Both the position numbers and the translations under genes were made by a program. The notes below the pieces were generated by a model. The model did no database searches. It saw nothing but the letters and a program-made list of their open reading frames with translations, and was not told the origin of the DNA. From positions 1-64,000 of the forward strand of contig CANFHF010000001.1 of NCBI GenBank assembly GCA_947446635.1: a DNA stretch of 64,000 nt, written 5' to 3'. The stretch is from Flavobacteriaceae bacterium. GTDB taxonomy: Bacteria > Bacteroidota > Bacteroidia > Flavobacteriales > Flavobacteriaceae. Shown here piece by piece: positions 52,761 to 61,659 of the stretch; positions within the stretch are counted from its first letter, which is position 1; every line of letters begins with the position of its first letter.

Positions 52761-53534
52761 ATGAGGTATAAAAAAATTATTTTTATCTTACTAACACTAA
52801 GATGTTTTTTATCATTTGCACAAACTAATGATAAAATAATTGCAAATGATAGTTTATGCCCAAAAGACAATAAGCATATATATTTTAGAAGTAAACAATT
52901 AATAATCCCTTCCGTTTTAATTGGATATGGAATATTAGGAATCGGAAATGACCAAATAAAATCATATAATTCACATATTAGCCAAGTTGTTACAGAAAAC
53001 ATAGATAGAAAATTCACCATTGATGATTATTCTCAATACCTACCTGCCGGATCTGTATATGCTTTGAGTGCTATGGGAATTAAAGGAAAAAATAACTGTA
53101 TAGATAAAACAATTATTCTTGCAACTTCATATCTAATTATGGGTGTGACTGTAAATAGCTTAAAAAGAATTTCAAAAGTAGAAAGACCTGATCATTCTAG
53201 CTTTGATTCTTTTCCATCAGGACATACAGCAACGGCCTTTATGGGAGCAGAATTTTTATTTCAAGAATATAAAGATGTATCAATTTGGTATGGTATTTCT
53301 GGTTACTTTGTAGCCACAGGAACTGGAGCTCTTAGAATGATTAACAATCGCCATTGGCTAACAGATGTTGTGACTGGAGCTGGAATAGGTATATTAAGTA
53401 CGAAAGCTGCTTATTGGTTGTATCCTACCGTAAATAAATTATTAGCTTCAAAAGGCAAGACAAATAAAAAATCAGCTTTTATACCTTATTATGATGGTAA
53501 TCAAATAGGTTTTAGTTTTGTAACTGTTTTTTAA
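52761..53534 (+). CDS. PAP2-family phosphatase
   Basis: This 257-aa protein has a signal peptide and a few membrane-proximal hydrophobic stretches, then the three PAP2 motifs: KRISKVERPD (KxxxxxxRP), SFPSGHTATAF (PSGH) and NNRHWLTDVVTG (RxxxxxHxxxD). The family cleaves phosphate from lipids or lipid-linked sugars such as undecaprenyl diphosphate. It sits between the CCG Fe-S gene and the conserved 160-aa gene, which are normally close together in flavobacteria, and it is more AT-rich than both, so a later insertion is possible. It starts 24 bases after the Fe-S gene. Confidence 0.85.
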   Translation: MRYKKIIFILLTLRCFLSFAQTNDKIIANDSLCPKDNKHIYFRSKQLIIPSVLIGYGILGIGNDQIKSYNSHISQVVTENIDRKFTIDDYSQYLPAGSVYALSAMGIKGKNNCIDKTIILATSYLIMGVTVNSLKRISKVERPDHSSFDSFPSGHTATAFMGAEFLFQEYKDVSIWYGISGYFVATGTGALRMINNRHWLTDVVTGAGIGILSTKAAYWLYPTVNKLLASKGKTNKKSAFIPYYDGNQIGFSFVTVF

Positions 53535-53566
53535 GCATAATACTAAAATAGTAAAAAAATAATAAG

Positions 53567-54049
53567 ATGTACATTCCTTTTGAAAATTTACCCGAAGAAT
53601 CCAAAATTTGGATTTACCAATCCAACCGAAAATTTTCGGATGAAGAATTCACTGAAATTGAAACGGCTTTGCAATCCTTTCTTGAAAATTGGGAAGCGCA
53701 CAGTGTAGGTCTTGAATCATCTTATCAATTAAAATACAATCGATTTATTATCCTTGCGGTAAATCAGGAAGTTCAAGCCGCAACGGGTTGTTCTATTGAT
53801 GCTTCGGTGCAATTTATCCAAAAATTGGAACAAAAATACAAAGTCGATTTGTTAGACAAAATGAATGTTACGTTCAAAAACGGGGAACACATTGCGCACA
53901 AAACCTTGATTGATTTCAAAAAAATGGCCAAAGAAAAAGCAGTTACCGAAAATACCATTGTTTTCAATAATTTGGTTAATACCATTGAAGAATACAATGA
54001 ATCCTGGGAAGTTCCCGCAATGGACAGTTGGCATAGTCGTTTTTTCTAA
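53567..54049 (+). CDS. Conserved Bacteroidota protein (often misnamed ABC transporter ATPase)
   Basis: This 160-aa soluble protein has WIYQSNRKFSDEEFTEIE near the N terminus, a central LESSYQLKYNRFIILAVNQEVQAATGCSIDASVQFIQ and the C-terminal SWEVPAMDSWHSRFF. Databases commonly call this family an ABC transporter ATPase, but there is no Walker A or B motif here, so that name is wrong. The conserved GCSIDASVQFI and SWHSRFF suggest a real enzyme or binding site of unknown function. It lies in the amidase-MCE-Fe-S neighbourhood. Confidence 0.75.
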   Translation: MYIPFENLPEESKIWIYQSNRKFSDEEFTEIETALQSFLENWEAHSVGLESSYQLKYNRFIILAVNQEVQAATGCSIDASVQFIQKLEQKYKVDLLDKMNVTFKNGEHIAHKTLIDFKKMAKEKAVTENTIVFNNLVNTIEEYNESWEVPAMDSWHSRFF

Positions 54050-54121
54050 ATGTAGAATTGACTTTACTCGGATTGGTAACATAAAATCAAATATAGTTTT
54101 AAAGCACTCCTCCTGTTATAG

Positions 54122-54148
54122 TTGAGGATACTAATTAACCTAAATTTG
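54122..54148 (+). promoter_or_regulatory. Candidate bshA promoter
   Basis: TTG (54122-54124), 16 bases, then TAAATTTG (54141-54148), 18 bases before the bshA ATG. The spacing is slightly short of the usual 17-23. It lies inside the longer reading frame that starts at 54122, which supports the ATG at 54167 as the true start. Confidence 0.4.
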
Positions 54149-54166
54149 TTACATCAAAATACACAT

Positions 54167-55300
54167 ATGAAAATAGCAATTGTTTGTTATCCAACTTTTG
54201 GCGGAAGCGGTGTTGTCGCTACAGAACTCGGACTTGAATTAGCAAGACGTGGACACGAAATACACTTTATTACGTATAGTCAGCCTGTGCGTTTGGCATT
54301 GCTGAATCCAAATGTTCATTACCACGAGGTTAACGTGCCAGAATACCCACTATTTCATTACCAGCCCTATGAATTGGCTTTGTCAAGTAAACTAGTCGAT
54401 ATGGTGAAGCTCTATAAAATAGAATTGTTACATGTTCATTATGCTATTCCACACGCTTACGCAGGATATATGGCGAAGCAAATGCTCAAAGATGAAGGGA
54501 TAAATATCCCAATGATAACTACCCTTCACGGAACCGATATAACTTTGGTAGGCAGTCACCCTTTTTATAAACCAGCAGTAACATTCAGCATAAATAAGTC
54601 TGACTTTGTCACTTCGGTTTCCCAAAGTTTGAAGGACGAAACACTAAAACTATTTAATATAAAAAATGAAATTCAGGTTATTCCAAATTTTATTGAATTG
54701 GATAAAAATAGTAAAGACATCAATATTCCGTGTAACCGTTCTGTTATGGCAAACCAAAAGGAGCGTATTATCACTCATATCAGCAATTTTAGAAAGGTAA
54801 AAAGAATTCCTGACGTGATTAAAATATTTAATAAAATTCAACAGCAAATTCCATCCAAATTAATGATGGTGGGTGATGGCCCTGAAAAAGAAAAAGCAGA
54901 ATATTTATGCCAAGAATTGGGAATACAAGACAAAGTAATTTTCTTTGGAAACAGTAATGAAATTAATAAAATATTAAGTTATACTGATTTATTCTTATTG
55001 CCTTCCAAAACCGAAAGTTTTGGTCTAGCCGCTTTAGAAGCTATGGCTTGGGGAGTTCCTGTGATTTCGAGTAATTCGGGAGGTTTACCTGAAGTGAATC
55101 TAAATGGAATTTCAGGATATTTAAGTGATGTAGGTGAAATTGATGAAATGACGGAGAATGCCCTAAAAATATTAAAGAAGGATGATGTTTTGCTAAAATT
55201 CAAAAAGGATGCTTTGTCCATTGCAAAACGATTTGACATCAAAAATATTTTGCCTTTGTATGAAGATTTGTATGAAAAAGCAATAAATAAATATTCATAA
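54167..55300 (+). CDS. bshA: N-acetyl-alpha-D-glucosaminyl L-malate synthase (bacillithiol pathway)
   Basis: BshA links UDP-GlcNAc to L-malate, the first step of bacillithiol synthesis, a thiol used in many Bacteroidota. This 377-aa GT4 enzyme begins MKIAIVCYPTFGGSGVVATELG, the family signature, and has LLHVHYAIPHAYAGY, TLHGTDITLVG, the phosphate-binding NFRKVKRIPDVI and the donor-site LLPSKTESFGLAALEAMAWG. I start at this ATG because the signature should be at the N terminus; the frame is open 15 codons further. bshB and bshC are not in the window. Confidence 0.92.
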   Translation: MKIAIVCYPTFGGSGVVATELGLELARRGHEIHFITYSQPVRLALLNPNVHYHEVNVPEYPLFHYQPYELALSSKLVDMVKLYKIELLHVHYAIPHAYAGYMAKQMLKDEGINIPMITTLHGTDITLVGSHPFYKPAVTFSINKSDFVTSVSQSLKDETLKLFNIKNEIQVIPNFIELDKNSKDINIPCNRSVMANQKERIITHISNFRKVKRIPDVIKIFNKIQQQIPSKLMMVGDGPEKEKAEYLCQELGIQDKVIFFGNSNEINKILSYTDLFLLPSKTESFGLAALEAMAWGVPVISSNSGGLPEVNLNGISGYLSDVGEIDEMTENALKILKKDDVLLKFKKDALSIAKRFDIKNILPLYEDLYEKAINKYS

Positions 55301-55358
55301 AACCTCATTTTACTTTACTGTTTACTCTGTTTTAATTTTTCTGCGTTTCAACTAATGA

Positions 55359-55517
55359 AAAATAAAATTAGCACGAGTGATATTCAAATTCCAATTTTAT
55401 TGTTATGAATATGGTAGAAAAGAATCAATAGTCTATAAAATAGAGATTGAAAGCGTTGTTGAAACCGATAAAAATATAATGATTACTAAAAATGAAATCC
55501 TGAACCTAGCAAAATAG
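55359..55517 (+). other. Intergenic open frame, possible gene remnant
   Basis: The 250 bases between bshA and the next gene hold an uninterrupted 52-codon frame without an ATG near its start (a GTG at 55377 is available). It reads FYCYEYGRKESIVYKIEIES and ends EILNLAK. The lysine-and-isoleucine content looks protein-like and might be the end of a decayed gene, but chance is possible in AT-rich DNA. Confidence 0.25.
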
Positions 55518-55551
55518 ATATAGAAGGATTTTTTTTGTAATCAAATAAAAA

Positions 55552-56019
55552 TTAGAATCTATATCGAATTCCTAAAGCAATATTTGATAAATTATTATTT
55601 GTGTACTTGTAGTCTCCCAAAACACCAAGTCCAGGTCTAATATCAAGGGATAATTGCAATGGAATATCAAAATTATATTCAATTCCTACATCACCTGTAG
55701 CAAAAATAAATGTCCCGTTTGTTTTGTCGGGATTGTTCCAACTACCAAAACCACCCCCGCCTCCGGCATACCAATTAAGATTGCTATCAATATTCCAAAC
55801 CCATTGGTAAATTCCGGAGAGTTTAAAAGCATCACTTCCCCAACCTAAATCCAATTCCATACGATTAATGTCGGACAATCCTCTTTGATAGCTAACTTCA
55901 CTTGCATTATCGTCATTGATAGCCAAACGCAATCCTAATGCATTTTTAGAAATGTCTTGAGCTTGGGCACCAAATGTTAATCCAATTAACATAATAGCCA
56001 ATAAAATAATTTTTTTCAT
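55552..56019 (-). CDS. Small outer-membrane beta-barrel protein
   Basis: This 155-aa protein has a signal peptide cut after about residue 20 (MKKIILLAIMLIGLTFGAQAQ). A barrel-like pattern of alternating residues follows: ALGLRLAINDDNASEVSYQRG, NLNWYAGGGGGFGSW, GDVGIEYNFDIPLQLSLDIRP and the terminal IALGIRYRF, which ends in Phe as outer-membrane barrels do. About eight strands are expected. I recognise it as a small porin-like family common in flavobacteria, with no known substrate. It stands alone on its strand. Confidence 0.75.
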   Translation of the reverse strand: MKKIILLAIMLIGLTFGAQAQDISKNALGLRLAINDDNASEVSYQRGLSDINRMELDLGWGSDAFKLSGIYQWVWNIDSNLNWYAGGGGGFGSWNNPDKTNGTFIFATGDVGIEYNFDIPLQLSLDIRPGLGVLGDYKYTNNNLSNIALGIRYRF

Positions 56020-56212
56020 AAATAAGATATTAGATTTTTACAAATATATAACTAATATCAAATCAAAAAAGTATAAAATAATTAAAAGATGTTTTTTGAT
56101 TATCCTAATTTTTATAGAGATTTACTTCCTTAATTATTTAGGATTATTTTATAATTGCCAAAACTTTATCTTGAAATATGAGCTTAACCTTTTAAACTTT
56201 AAACTAAAATAG

Positions 56213-56220
56213 TACTTTTG
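56213..56220 (+). promoter_or_regulatory. -7 promoter box of aroC
   Basis: TACTTTTG matches TAnnTTTG 16 bases before the aroC ATG. A good -33 partner is not visible. Confidence 0.4.
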
Positions 56221-56236
56221 TTCAAAATTCATCACA

Positions 56237-57307
56237 ATGGCAGGAAATAGCTACGGAACACTATTTAGAATTACAACTTTTGGAGAATCCCACGGAGAAG
56301 CCTTAGGTGGTATAATTGATGGCTGTCCTTCTGGAATTACATTAGATTTTGAGGCCATTCAATTTGAAATGTCTCGAAGAAAACCAGGTCAATCCGCAAT
56401 TGTTACTCAGCGAAAAGAACCCGATGATGTGCAATTTTTATCTGGAATTTTTGAAGGAAAGACAACTGGAATGCCTATTGGTTTTATTATTCCAAACACA
56501 AATCAAAAATCAGATGATTATACCCATATAAAAGATAATTACCGACCTAGTCATGCCGATTATGTTTATGATAAAAAATATGGGCTTCGTGACTATCGTG
56601 GTGGTGGCCGAAGTTCAGCTCGTGAAACTGCCAGTAGGGTAGTAGCAGGAGCTATTGCTAAACAAATAGTGCCTTCTATCTCCGTAAATGCCTATGTTTC
56701 ATCTGTTGGACCTGTTTTAATGGATAAACCCTACCAAGAGTTGGATTTTTCAAAAACCGAAAGCAATCCCGTTCGTTGTCCAGATGAAGCATCTGCCATT
56801 ATTATGGAAGAGTATATTCGTGACATTCGAAAACAAGGTGATACAGTTGGAGGAACTGTGAGTTGTGTGATTCAAAATGTTCCAATTGGTTTAGGCGAGC
56901 CTGTTTTTGATAAATTACATGCTGAACTTGGAAAAGCGATGCTTTCTATAAACGCCGTAAAAGGATTTGAATTTGGAAGCGGTTTTTGTGGAACAGAAAT
57001 GAAAGGAAGTGAACACAACGATTTATATAATCCTGACGGAACAACAAAAACGAACCTTTCTGGTGGAATTCAAGGTGGGATTAGCAACGGAATGGATATT
57101 TATTTCCGAGTAGCTTTCAAGCCTGTGGCAACAATAATGCAAAAGCAAGAATCGTTAGACAATAAAGGGAATATTACCGAAATGACAGGGAAAGGACGCC
57201 ATGATCCTTGCGTTGTTCCTAGAGCAGTTCCTATTGTTGAGGCCATGGCGGCGATAGTACTTGCCGATTTTTATTTGATAAATAAAACGTACAATACTGA
57301 TTTTTAA
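56237..57307 (+). CDS. aroC: Chorismate synthase
   Basis: AroC makes chorismate from EPSP with reduced FMN as a cofactor, the last common step to aromatic amino acids, folate and quinones. This 356-aa protein starts [20 protein letters not shown] and has the signatures [43 protein letters not shown] block (RPSHAD to VVAGA), and [20 protein letters not shown] at the end. The length is usual. It is a single gene with a promoter box and a strong shared terminator with hsp20. Confidence 0.95.
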   Translation: MAGNSYGTLFRITTFGESHGEALGGIIDGCPSGITLDFEAIQFEMSRRKPGQSAIVTQRKEPDDVQFLSGIFEGKTTGMPIGFIIPNTNQKSDDYTHIKDNYRPSHADYVYDKKYGLRDYRGGGRSSARETASRVVAGAIAKQIVPSISVNAYVSSVGPVLMDKPYQELDFSKTESNPVRCPDEASAIIMEEYIRDIRKQGDTVGGTVSCVIQNVPIGLGEPVFDKLHAELGKAMLSINAVKGFEFGSGFCGTEMKGSEHNDLYNPDGTTKTNLSGGIQGGISNGMDIYFRVAFKPVATIMQKQESLDNKGNITEMTGKGRHDPCVVPRAVPIVEAMAAIVLADFYLINKTYNTDF

Positions 57308-57425
57308 TTTTTTGAATCTTATTTAATACTAGATTCAATTAATGTAACTTTTTAGAAAAAAGATAAATATAATTTTTTCAACAGAAAGAACATTAAATCC
57401 CTAAAAATCTTAAATATCAAAAAAA

Positions 57426-57459
57426 AAACACTTTGAATTAATTAGAATTCAAAGTGTTT
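57426..57459. terminator. Bidirectional terminator between aroC and hsp20
   Basis: AAACACTTTGAATT (57426-57439) pairs perfectly with AATTCAAAGTGTTT (57446-57459), a 14-bp stem with a 6-base loop, flanked by A and T runs. It serves both convergent genes. Confidence 0.9.
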
Positions 57460-57482
57460 TTTTATAAATAAAATAACGCAAA

Positions 57483-57950
57483 TTATTTAATTGGAATAGT
57501 TTTTAATGTTTTTTTCACGCTTCCTGGTTTTTTATCGATTTCAACATGAAGAATACCATCTTTATAAATTGCTTCAATTTTGTTTTCATCTACTGTCTCA
57601 GGTAAACTGAAAGTTCTACAAAAAGATTGGTAATTAAATTCTCTTCTAACGTAGTTATCTTTTTTTCTTATTTCCTCATTTTCTTCTTCTTTCTCGGATG
57701 AAATCATTAATATATTATTATCAATTTCTACTTTAAAGTCATCCCTTTTCATCCCCGGAGCTGCTAGTTGTACTTCTAACTTTTTATCGGTTTCTTTTAA
57801 ATTCACCGAAGGTAAGTTACTTCCCAAAGTCGCGAAATTTCTATCAGACCAATCAAATAAATCTTTTGTGATAAAATCATCAAAAAAATTATTAAGAGGT
57901 CTACTTACTAATGACGGGAACAAGCCGTCTCTTTTAACTAATGTTTCCAT
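57483..57950 (-). CDS. Hsp20/alpha-crystallin family small heat-shock protein
   Basis: This 155-aa chaperone holds unfolding proteins until DnaK and its partners can refold them. The alpha-crystallin domain (about residues 45-140) has PSVNLKETDKKLEVQLAAPGMKRDDFKVEIDNNILMISSEKEEE and the end FCRTFSLPETVDENKIEAIYKDGILHVEIDKK, followed by a short tail containing TIPIK in place of the IxI motif. It is a single gene. The leader is AT-rich with no recognised promoter box. The convergent aroC shares its terminator. Confidence 0.93.
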   Translation of the reverse strand: METLVKRDGLFPSLVSRPLNNFFDDFITKDLFDWSDRNFATLGSNLPSVNLKETDKKLEVQLAAPGMKRDDFKVEIDNNILMISSEKEEENEEIRKKDNYVRREFNYQSFCRTFSLPETVDENKIEAIYKDGILHVEIDKKPGSVKKTLKTIPIK

Positions 57951-58070
57951 AATTTTAGATGTTTAATTTGTTTATAATTAATTCACCTAAATTTAAAAAA
58001 AAATATTTTATTTAAAAACCTAGTAACAAATAATTAACTTTTAATTAACTGATAATAGGTAAGTTATATT

Positions 58071-58103
58071 AAAAAAAAATACCTTTTAGTACAAACTAAA
58101 AGG
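58071..58103 (-). terminator. Terminator of rhlE
   Basis: On the minus strand CCTTTTAGT-ttgt-ACTAAAAGG is followed by TATTTTTTTTT, 32 bases after the rhlE stop. Confidence 0.85.
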
Positions 58104-58134
58104 CATTTAAAATATAAAATTATAAGTAAAGCAG

Positions 58135-59388
58135 TTAATACCAGCGTTTTTTGTTTTGTTTTGAAGCCTCTGATTTCCTAGATTTATGTCCCCCCGCGCT
58201 TCGGTTTGAATTCTTTTCCGGAGAAATTGTAGCCGATTCTGGACTTCCGGAATGCCAAGGATATGGATGGTCATTTATGGTTTTTACATCCACTTTTATT
58301 AGTTTTTGAATGTCTTTCCAATATTGATGTTCGTCTTTACTACAAAAAGAAATAGCGATTCCTTCATTTCCGGCCCTTCCTGTTCGGCCTATTCGGTGAA
58401 CGTATGTTTCTGGAATATTGGGTAAATCAAAATTGATTACAAACGGCAATTGGTCGATATCGATTCCACGAGCTGCGATGTCGGTGGCTATAAGTACGCC
58501 AACCTCTTTCTTTTTAAAAGCATCTAAAACGCGTTGTCTTGCATTTTGTGATTTGTCTCCGTGAATCGCTTCTGCTGCAATGTTGTTTTTTCGCAATGCT
58601 TTTACCACATTATCAGCACCATGTTTGGTTCTGGAAAAAACCAAAACATCAGATAAATTTTCATTCTTAATTAAATGGTACAACAAATTTCTTTTTTCTG
58701 TTTTCTCTACAAAATAGACACGTTGCTCCACGTTTTCAGCCGTAGATGAAATAGGGGAAACTTCTACTTTTGCCGGATCTTTTAAAAATATTTCTGCCAA
58801 TTCCCGAATAGCAATTGGCATAGTAGCTGAAAACAATAAGGTTTGTCTATTTTTAGGGGTAAGCTTTACTATTTTTTTGACGTCATTTATGAAACCCATA
58901 TCCAACATTTGATCGGCTTCATCGAGTACTAAAGTATGTAAATGGTCAAAATCAATAAAACCTTGTTTGTGTAAATCAAGTAAACGCCCTGGCGTTGCAA
59001 CTAGGATATCTACTCCTTTTCGCAAAGAATCCACTTGTGGCACTTGTGATACCCCGCCAAATATAGTTAGTTGAGTAAGGTTGGTATATTTTGCATAAGT
59101 ATCAAAACTTTGACCAATTTGAACTGCTAATTCTCGAGTTGGAGTCACGATTAACGCTCTAATTTCTTTGGTTTTTTTAGATGAACCTACAATTCGATGT
59201 AATTGATGTATGATTGGAATAGCAAATGCTGCTGTTTTTCCAGTTCCAGTTTGTGCGCAACCTATTAAATCCCTTCCAGATAATACTAGCGGAATTGATT
59301 GTTCTTGTATAGGAGTAGGGTTCGTATAGCCTTCTTCAAAAACGGCTTTTTGTATACTTTTTGAAAGTGATAAATCTTCGAATAACAT
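58135..59388 (-). CDS. rhlE: DEAD-box RNA helicase, RhlE-like
   Basis: This 417-aa helicase unwinds RNA in ribosome assembly and decay. It has the Q motif GYTNPTPIQEQSIP, Walker A AQTGTGKTAAFAIP, PTRELAVQI, VLDEADQMLDMGF (DEAD), LFSATMP, and the C-terminal VLIATDIAARGIDIDQ and HRIGRTGRAG. The last 50 residues are basic and disordered (NSNRSAGGHKSRKSEASKQNKKRWY). Length and motif spacing fit the RhlE branch. It is alone on its strand with its own terminator. Confidence 0.93.
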   Translation of the reverse strand: MLFEDLSLSKSIQKAVFEEGYTNPTPIQEQSIPLVLSGRDLIGCAQTGTGKTAAFAIPIIHQLHRIVGSSKKTKEIRALIVTPTRELAVQIGQSFDTYAKYTNLTQLTIFGGVSQVPQVDSLRKGVDILVATPGRLLDLHKQGFIDFDHLHTLVLDEADQMLDMGFINDVKKIVKLTPKNRQTLLFSATMPIAIRELAEIFLKDPAKVEVSPISSTAENVEQRVYFVEKTEKRNLLYHLIKNENLSDVLVFSRTKHGADNVVKALRKNNIAAEAIHGDKSQNARQRVLDAFKKKEVGVLIATDIAARGIDIDQLPFVINFDLPNIPETYVHRIGRTGRAGNEGIAISFCSKDEHQYWKDIQKLIKVDVKTINDHPYPWHSGSPESATISPEKNSNRSAGGHKSRKSEASKQNKKRWY

Positions 59389-59515
59389 ATTTTTCTATTA
59401 AATATCCAGTAATAAGTTCATGGATAGCAACGCAAAGATAGGTATATTTGTGGATTTGTTAATTTAGTTCCATGGGAATTCTCCTATATGATATATAAAT
59501 CCATAAAACAAAAAA

Positions 59516-60559
59516 TCAATTAAGATCCTTTTCGTTATTGGATTTTATAAAATCGGTGACTAAATAGCCAATAAGTTTTCCGATTAAATGACTGTTTTTT
59601 TCTTCCCCTAAGTCTGGAGCCCCTTCGCAAATATGTAAATAAGCTGATTTTTTATTTTTGCCAAAAAAAGAAATAAACTGTCTCAATTCTTCAATAGAGA
59701 AACCACTCAAGGTCATGGCGCTGCTAGCAATGCCCGGAATTGCATCAAGATCTATTTCAATGCCGAAATCATCATTTTGAATAAATTCCATCGCTTGAAC
59801 AAGCTCATTATTGAAGTCTTTTTCTTTTCTGATTTTAATACTGTCGTAGGTATTGTATCGCACTCGGTCTTCGGTCTTTTTAATGATATCCAACACGCTT
59901 TTGGAAGTATGATTTTCGTGCAGCCCAAAAATGAAATACTTTTTTAAAAACCCTTCTTCATATACATAAGAAAAACCATTACCGCTATGTCGTCCTTCTA
60001 AAATTCTAAAATCAGAATGTGCATCAAAGTTTATAGCATTAATAGGTTTACCCTTGGCAAGAGCGGTACCTTTAATATTTCCGTAAGCATTATTGTGCCC
60101 ACCACCTATAATTATTGGAGTTTTGCCGGATTTTATAATGTTAAAAATGATGTGAGAAACCTCCTTGTCAATTATTTCGACCAGTTGGCTCAGTTTTTTC
60201 CGATCGATTACATCGTTAAAATCCAAATTTTTTACTTCTTTCATTTCTTCACAAACGTCCAATTGTCCTAAAACTAGGAGTTGGCTTCCTTTGCAAAATC
60301 GATTGTGTTGTATATTGGCAATACTTTTAATAGCACTATCCCATGCTGAAGCAGCGCCTGGTCGGCCAAAATTAGCTCTGACGCCAATATCTTCTGGTAT
60401 TCCAAATAAAACATATTTTGCATCACATTTCTTTAAAAATGAAATAGGGTCTGTTTGTTTTGGTACAGTTAACATTTTTTCTCCAAATTTTATTTCCCCA
60501 CTTCTGTGGTTTGTAATTTTCGCAAGGTCATTAATGGTAAATAAAATCAGCTTTTCCAT
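59516..60559 (-). CDS. Arginase/formimidoylglutamase-family manganese hydrolase
   Basis: This 347-aa ureohydrolase has the two manganese motifs: GGGHNNAYG with INFDAHSDFR, and GIEIDLDAIPG. The N-terminal 60 residues are additional to the core arginase fold. Family members release urea, ammonia or formamide from guanidino or formimino groups. Flavobacterial members are mostly named formimidoylglutamase (histidine degradation), but there are no hut genes here, so the substrate is open. It lies between rhlE and the divergent coiled-coil gene. Confidence 0.85.
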   Translation of the reverse strand: MEKLILFTINDLAKITNHRSGEIKFGEKMLTVPKQTDPISFLKKCDAKYVLFGIPEDIGVRANFGRPGAASAWDSAIKSIANIQHNRFCKGSQLLVLGQLDVCEEMKEVKNLDFNDVIDRKKLSQLVEIIDKEVSHIIFNIIKSGKTPIIIGGGHNNAYGNIKGTALAKGKPINAINFDAHSDFRILEGRHSGNGFSYVYEEGFLKKYFIFGLHENHTSKSVLDIIKKTEDRVRYNTYDSIKIRKEKDFNNELVQAMEFIQNDDFGIEIDLDAIPGIASSAMTLSGFSIEELRQFISFFGKNKKSAYLHICEGAPDLGEEKNSHLIGKLIGYLVTDFIKSNNEKDLN

Positions 60560-60646
60560 AAAAAAATATAATGTTCAAATATAATATAATTGTTGAGAAT
60601 ACGTTATTAGGTGGAATTATATTATTAATATTGCAAAAAAAAATCT

Positions 60647-61528
60647 ATGGAAAATCAAGAGAATAATTCTAGTTCAAGTCTAAAGGTAGTTATAGCCATT
60701 TTAGCAATTTTATTAGTGGGGAGTTTAGTTTGTATTTTTAAAATCACATCAGATGCAAAAGCGGTGCAAACTGAACTTACAAAAACTGTTTCTGAAAAAG
60801 AGGGGGTAATTAAGGATTTACAAGAGTTGAAAACTACCTACGACGCAGCTATTGCAGAGAACACTTCTATGTCTGCAGAGTTAATTAAAGAAAGAGATAA
60901 AGTAGTGGGTCTAATGGAAGATGTTAAAAATTCGAAAGGAGACGTAACAAAATACAAAACACAATTCCTTAAATTACGATCCGACATGAAGGTTTTATTA
61001 GCCGAAAATGAAGGTTTAAAAAAACAAAATAAGTCTTTAACTACACAACGCGATAGTACTATTGTTGTATTAGGAGAGTCTAAAAAAGTCAATGAAGTAT
61101 TAGTGGGTAAAAATGAGGGGCTAACAAAAACAGTAGAATTAGGGTCAAAGTTGACGGTTTTAAATATGAAAACCTCGGCCTATAAAATGAGAAGCTCTGG
61201 AAAACAAATAGTGACTGAAAGAGCGGGTAGAGCAGATGTTTTAAAAATAAGCTTTACTATTGCCGAAAATAAAATAGCAAAATCTGGAGACAAAACCTAT
61301 TATGTTCAGGTGATTGACAGTAAAAGTAATGTTTTGGGCGATAAGAAAACAGAAAATTTCGGAGGTAAATCATTAACGTATAGTTTCGTGACTAATGTGA
61401 AATACGCAAACAAAACCGTAGAAGTTTCCGAAGATTTACCAGGAAAGGATTTTGCAAAAGGAGCTTACTTTGTTAATGTTTTCGACAAAGATGAATTGGT
61501 TTCTAAAACAAGTTTTACTTTAAAGTAA
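60647..61528 (+). CDS. Single-pass membrane protein with coiled coil, function unknown
   Basis: This 293-aa protein has an N-terminal membrane anchor (about residues 13-31, VVIAILAILLVGSLVCIFK) and then a long heptad-rich coiled coil (about 34-165, with QTELTKTVSEKEGVIKDLQE). The C-terminal beta-rich domain (about 170-293) has LTVLNMKTSAYKMRSSG, then KTYYVQVIDSKSNVLG and FVNVFDKDELVSKTSFTL. The C-terminal strands are reminiscent of a beta-sandwich fold that would face the periplasm. I recognise no named family. Its own terminator follows 68 bases later. Chromosome-segregation names given to such proteins are only due to the coiled coil. Confidence 0.7.
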   Translation: MENQENNSSSSLKVVIAILAILLVGSLVCIFKITSDAKAVQTELTKTVSEKEGVIKDLQELKTTYDAAIAENTSMSAELIKERDKVVGLMEDVKNSKGDVTKYKTQFLKLRSDMKVLLAENEGLKKQNKSLTTQRDSTIVVLGESKKVNEVLVGKNEGLTKTVELGSKLTVLNMKTSAYKMRSSGKQIVTERAGRADVLKISFTIAENKIAKSGDKTYYVQVIDSKSNVLGDKKTENFGGKSLTYSFVTNVKYANKTVEVSEDLPGKDFAKGAYFVNVFDKDELVSKTSFTLK

Positions 61529-61596
61529 TATAAAATATAGTGTCTAGGTCTAAAAAACCGATGCAGGATTAATAAAAAACAAAAGTATAATTTTTA

Positions 61597-61630
61597 AACA
61601 GTAGTAAGCAAAAGTTTACTGCTGTTTTTT
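61597..61630 (+). terminator. Terminator of the coiled-coil membrane protein gene
   Basis: AACAGTAGTAA (61597-61607) pairs with TTACTGCTGTT (61616-61626) over 11 positions with one G-U, followed by a T-run. Confidence 0.85.
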
Positions 61631-61659
61631 ATTTTATATCTGAATTAAATTAGCTCTAT

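Noticed and set aside
53567..54049. ABC transporter ATPase annotation
   Set aside because: No Walker A, Walker B or signature motif is present in the 160 residues; the name is a common mis-annotation.
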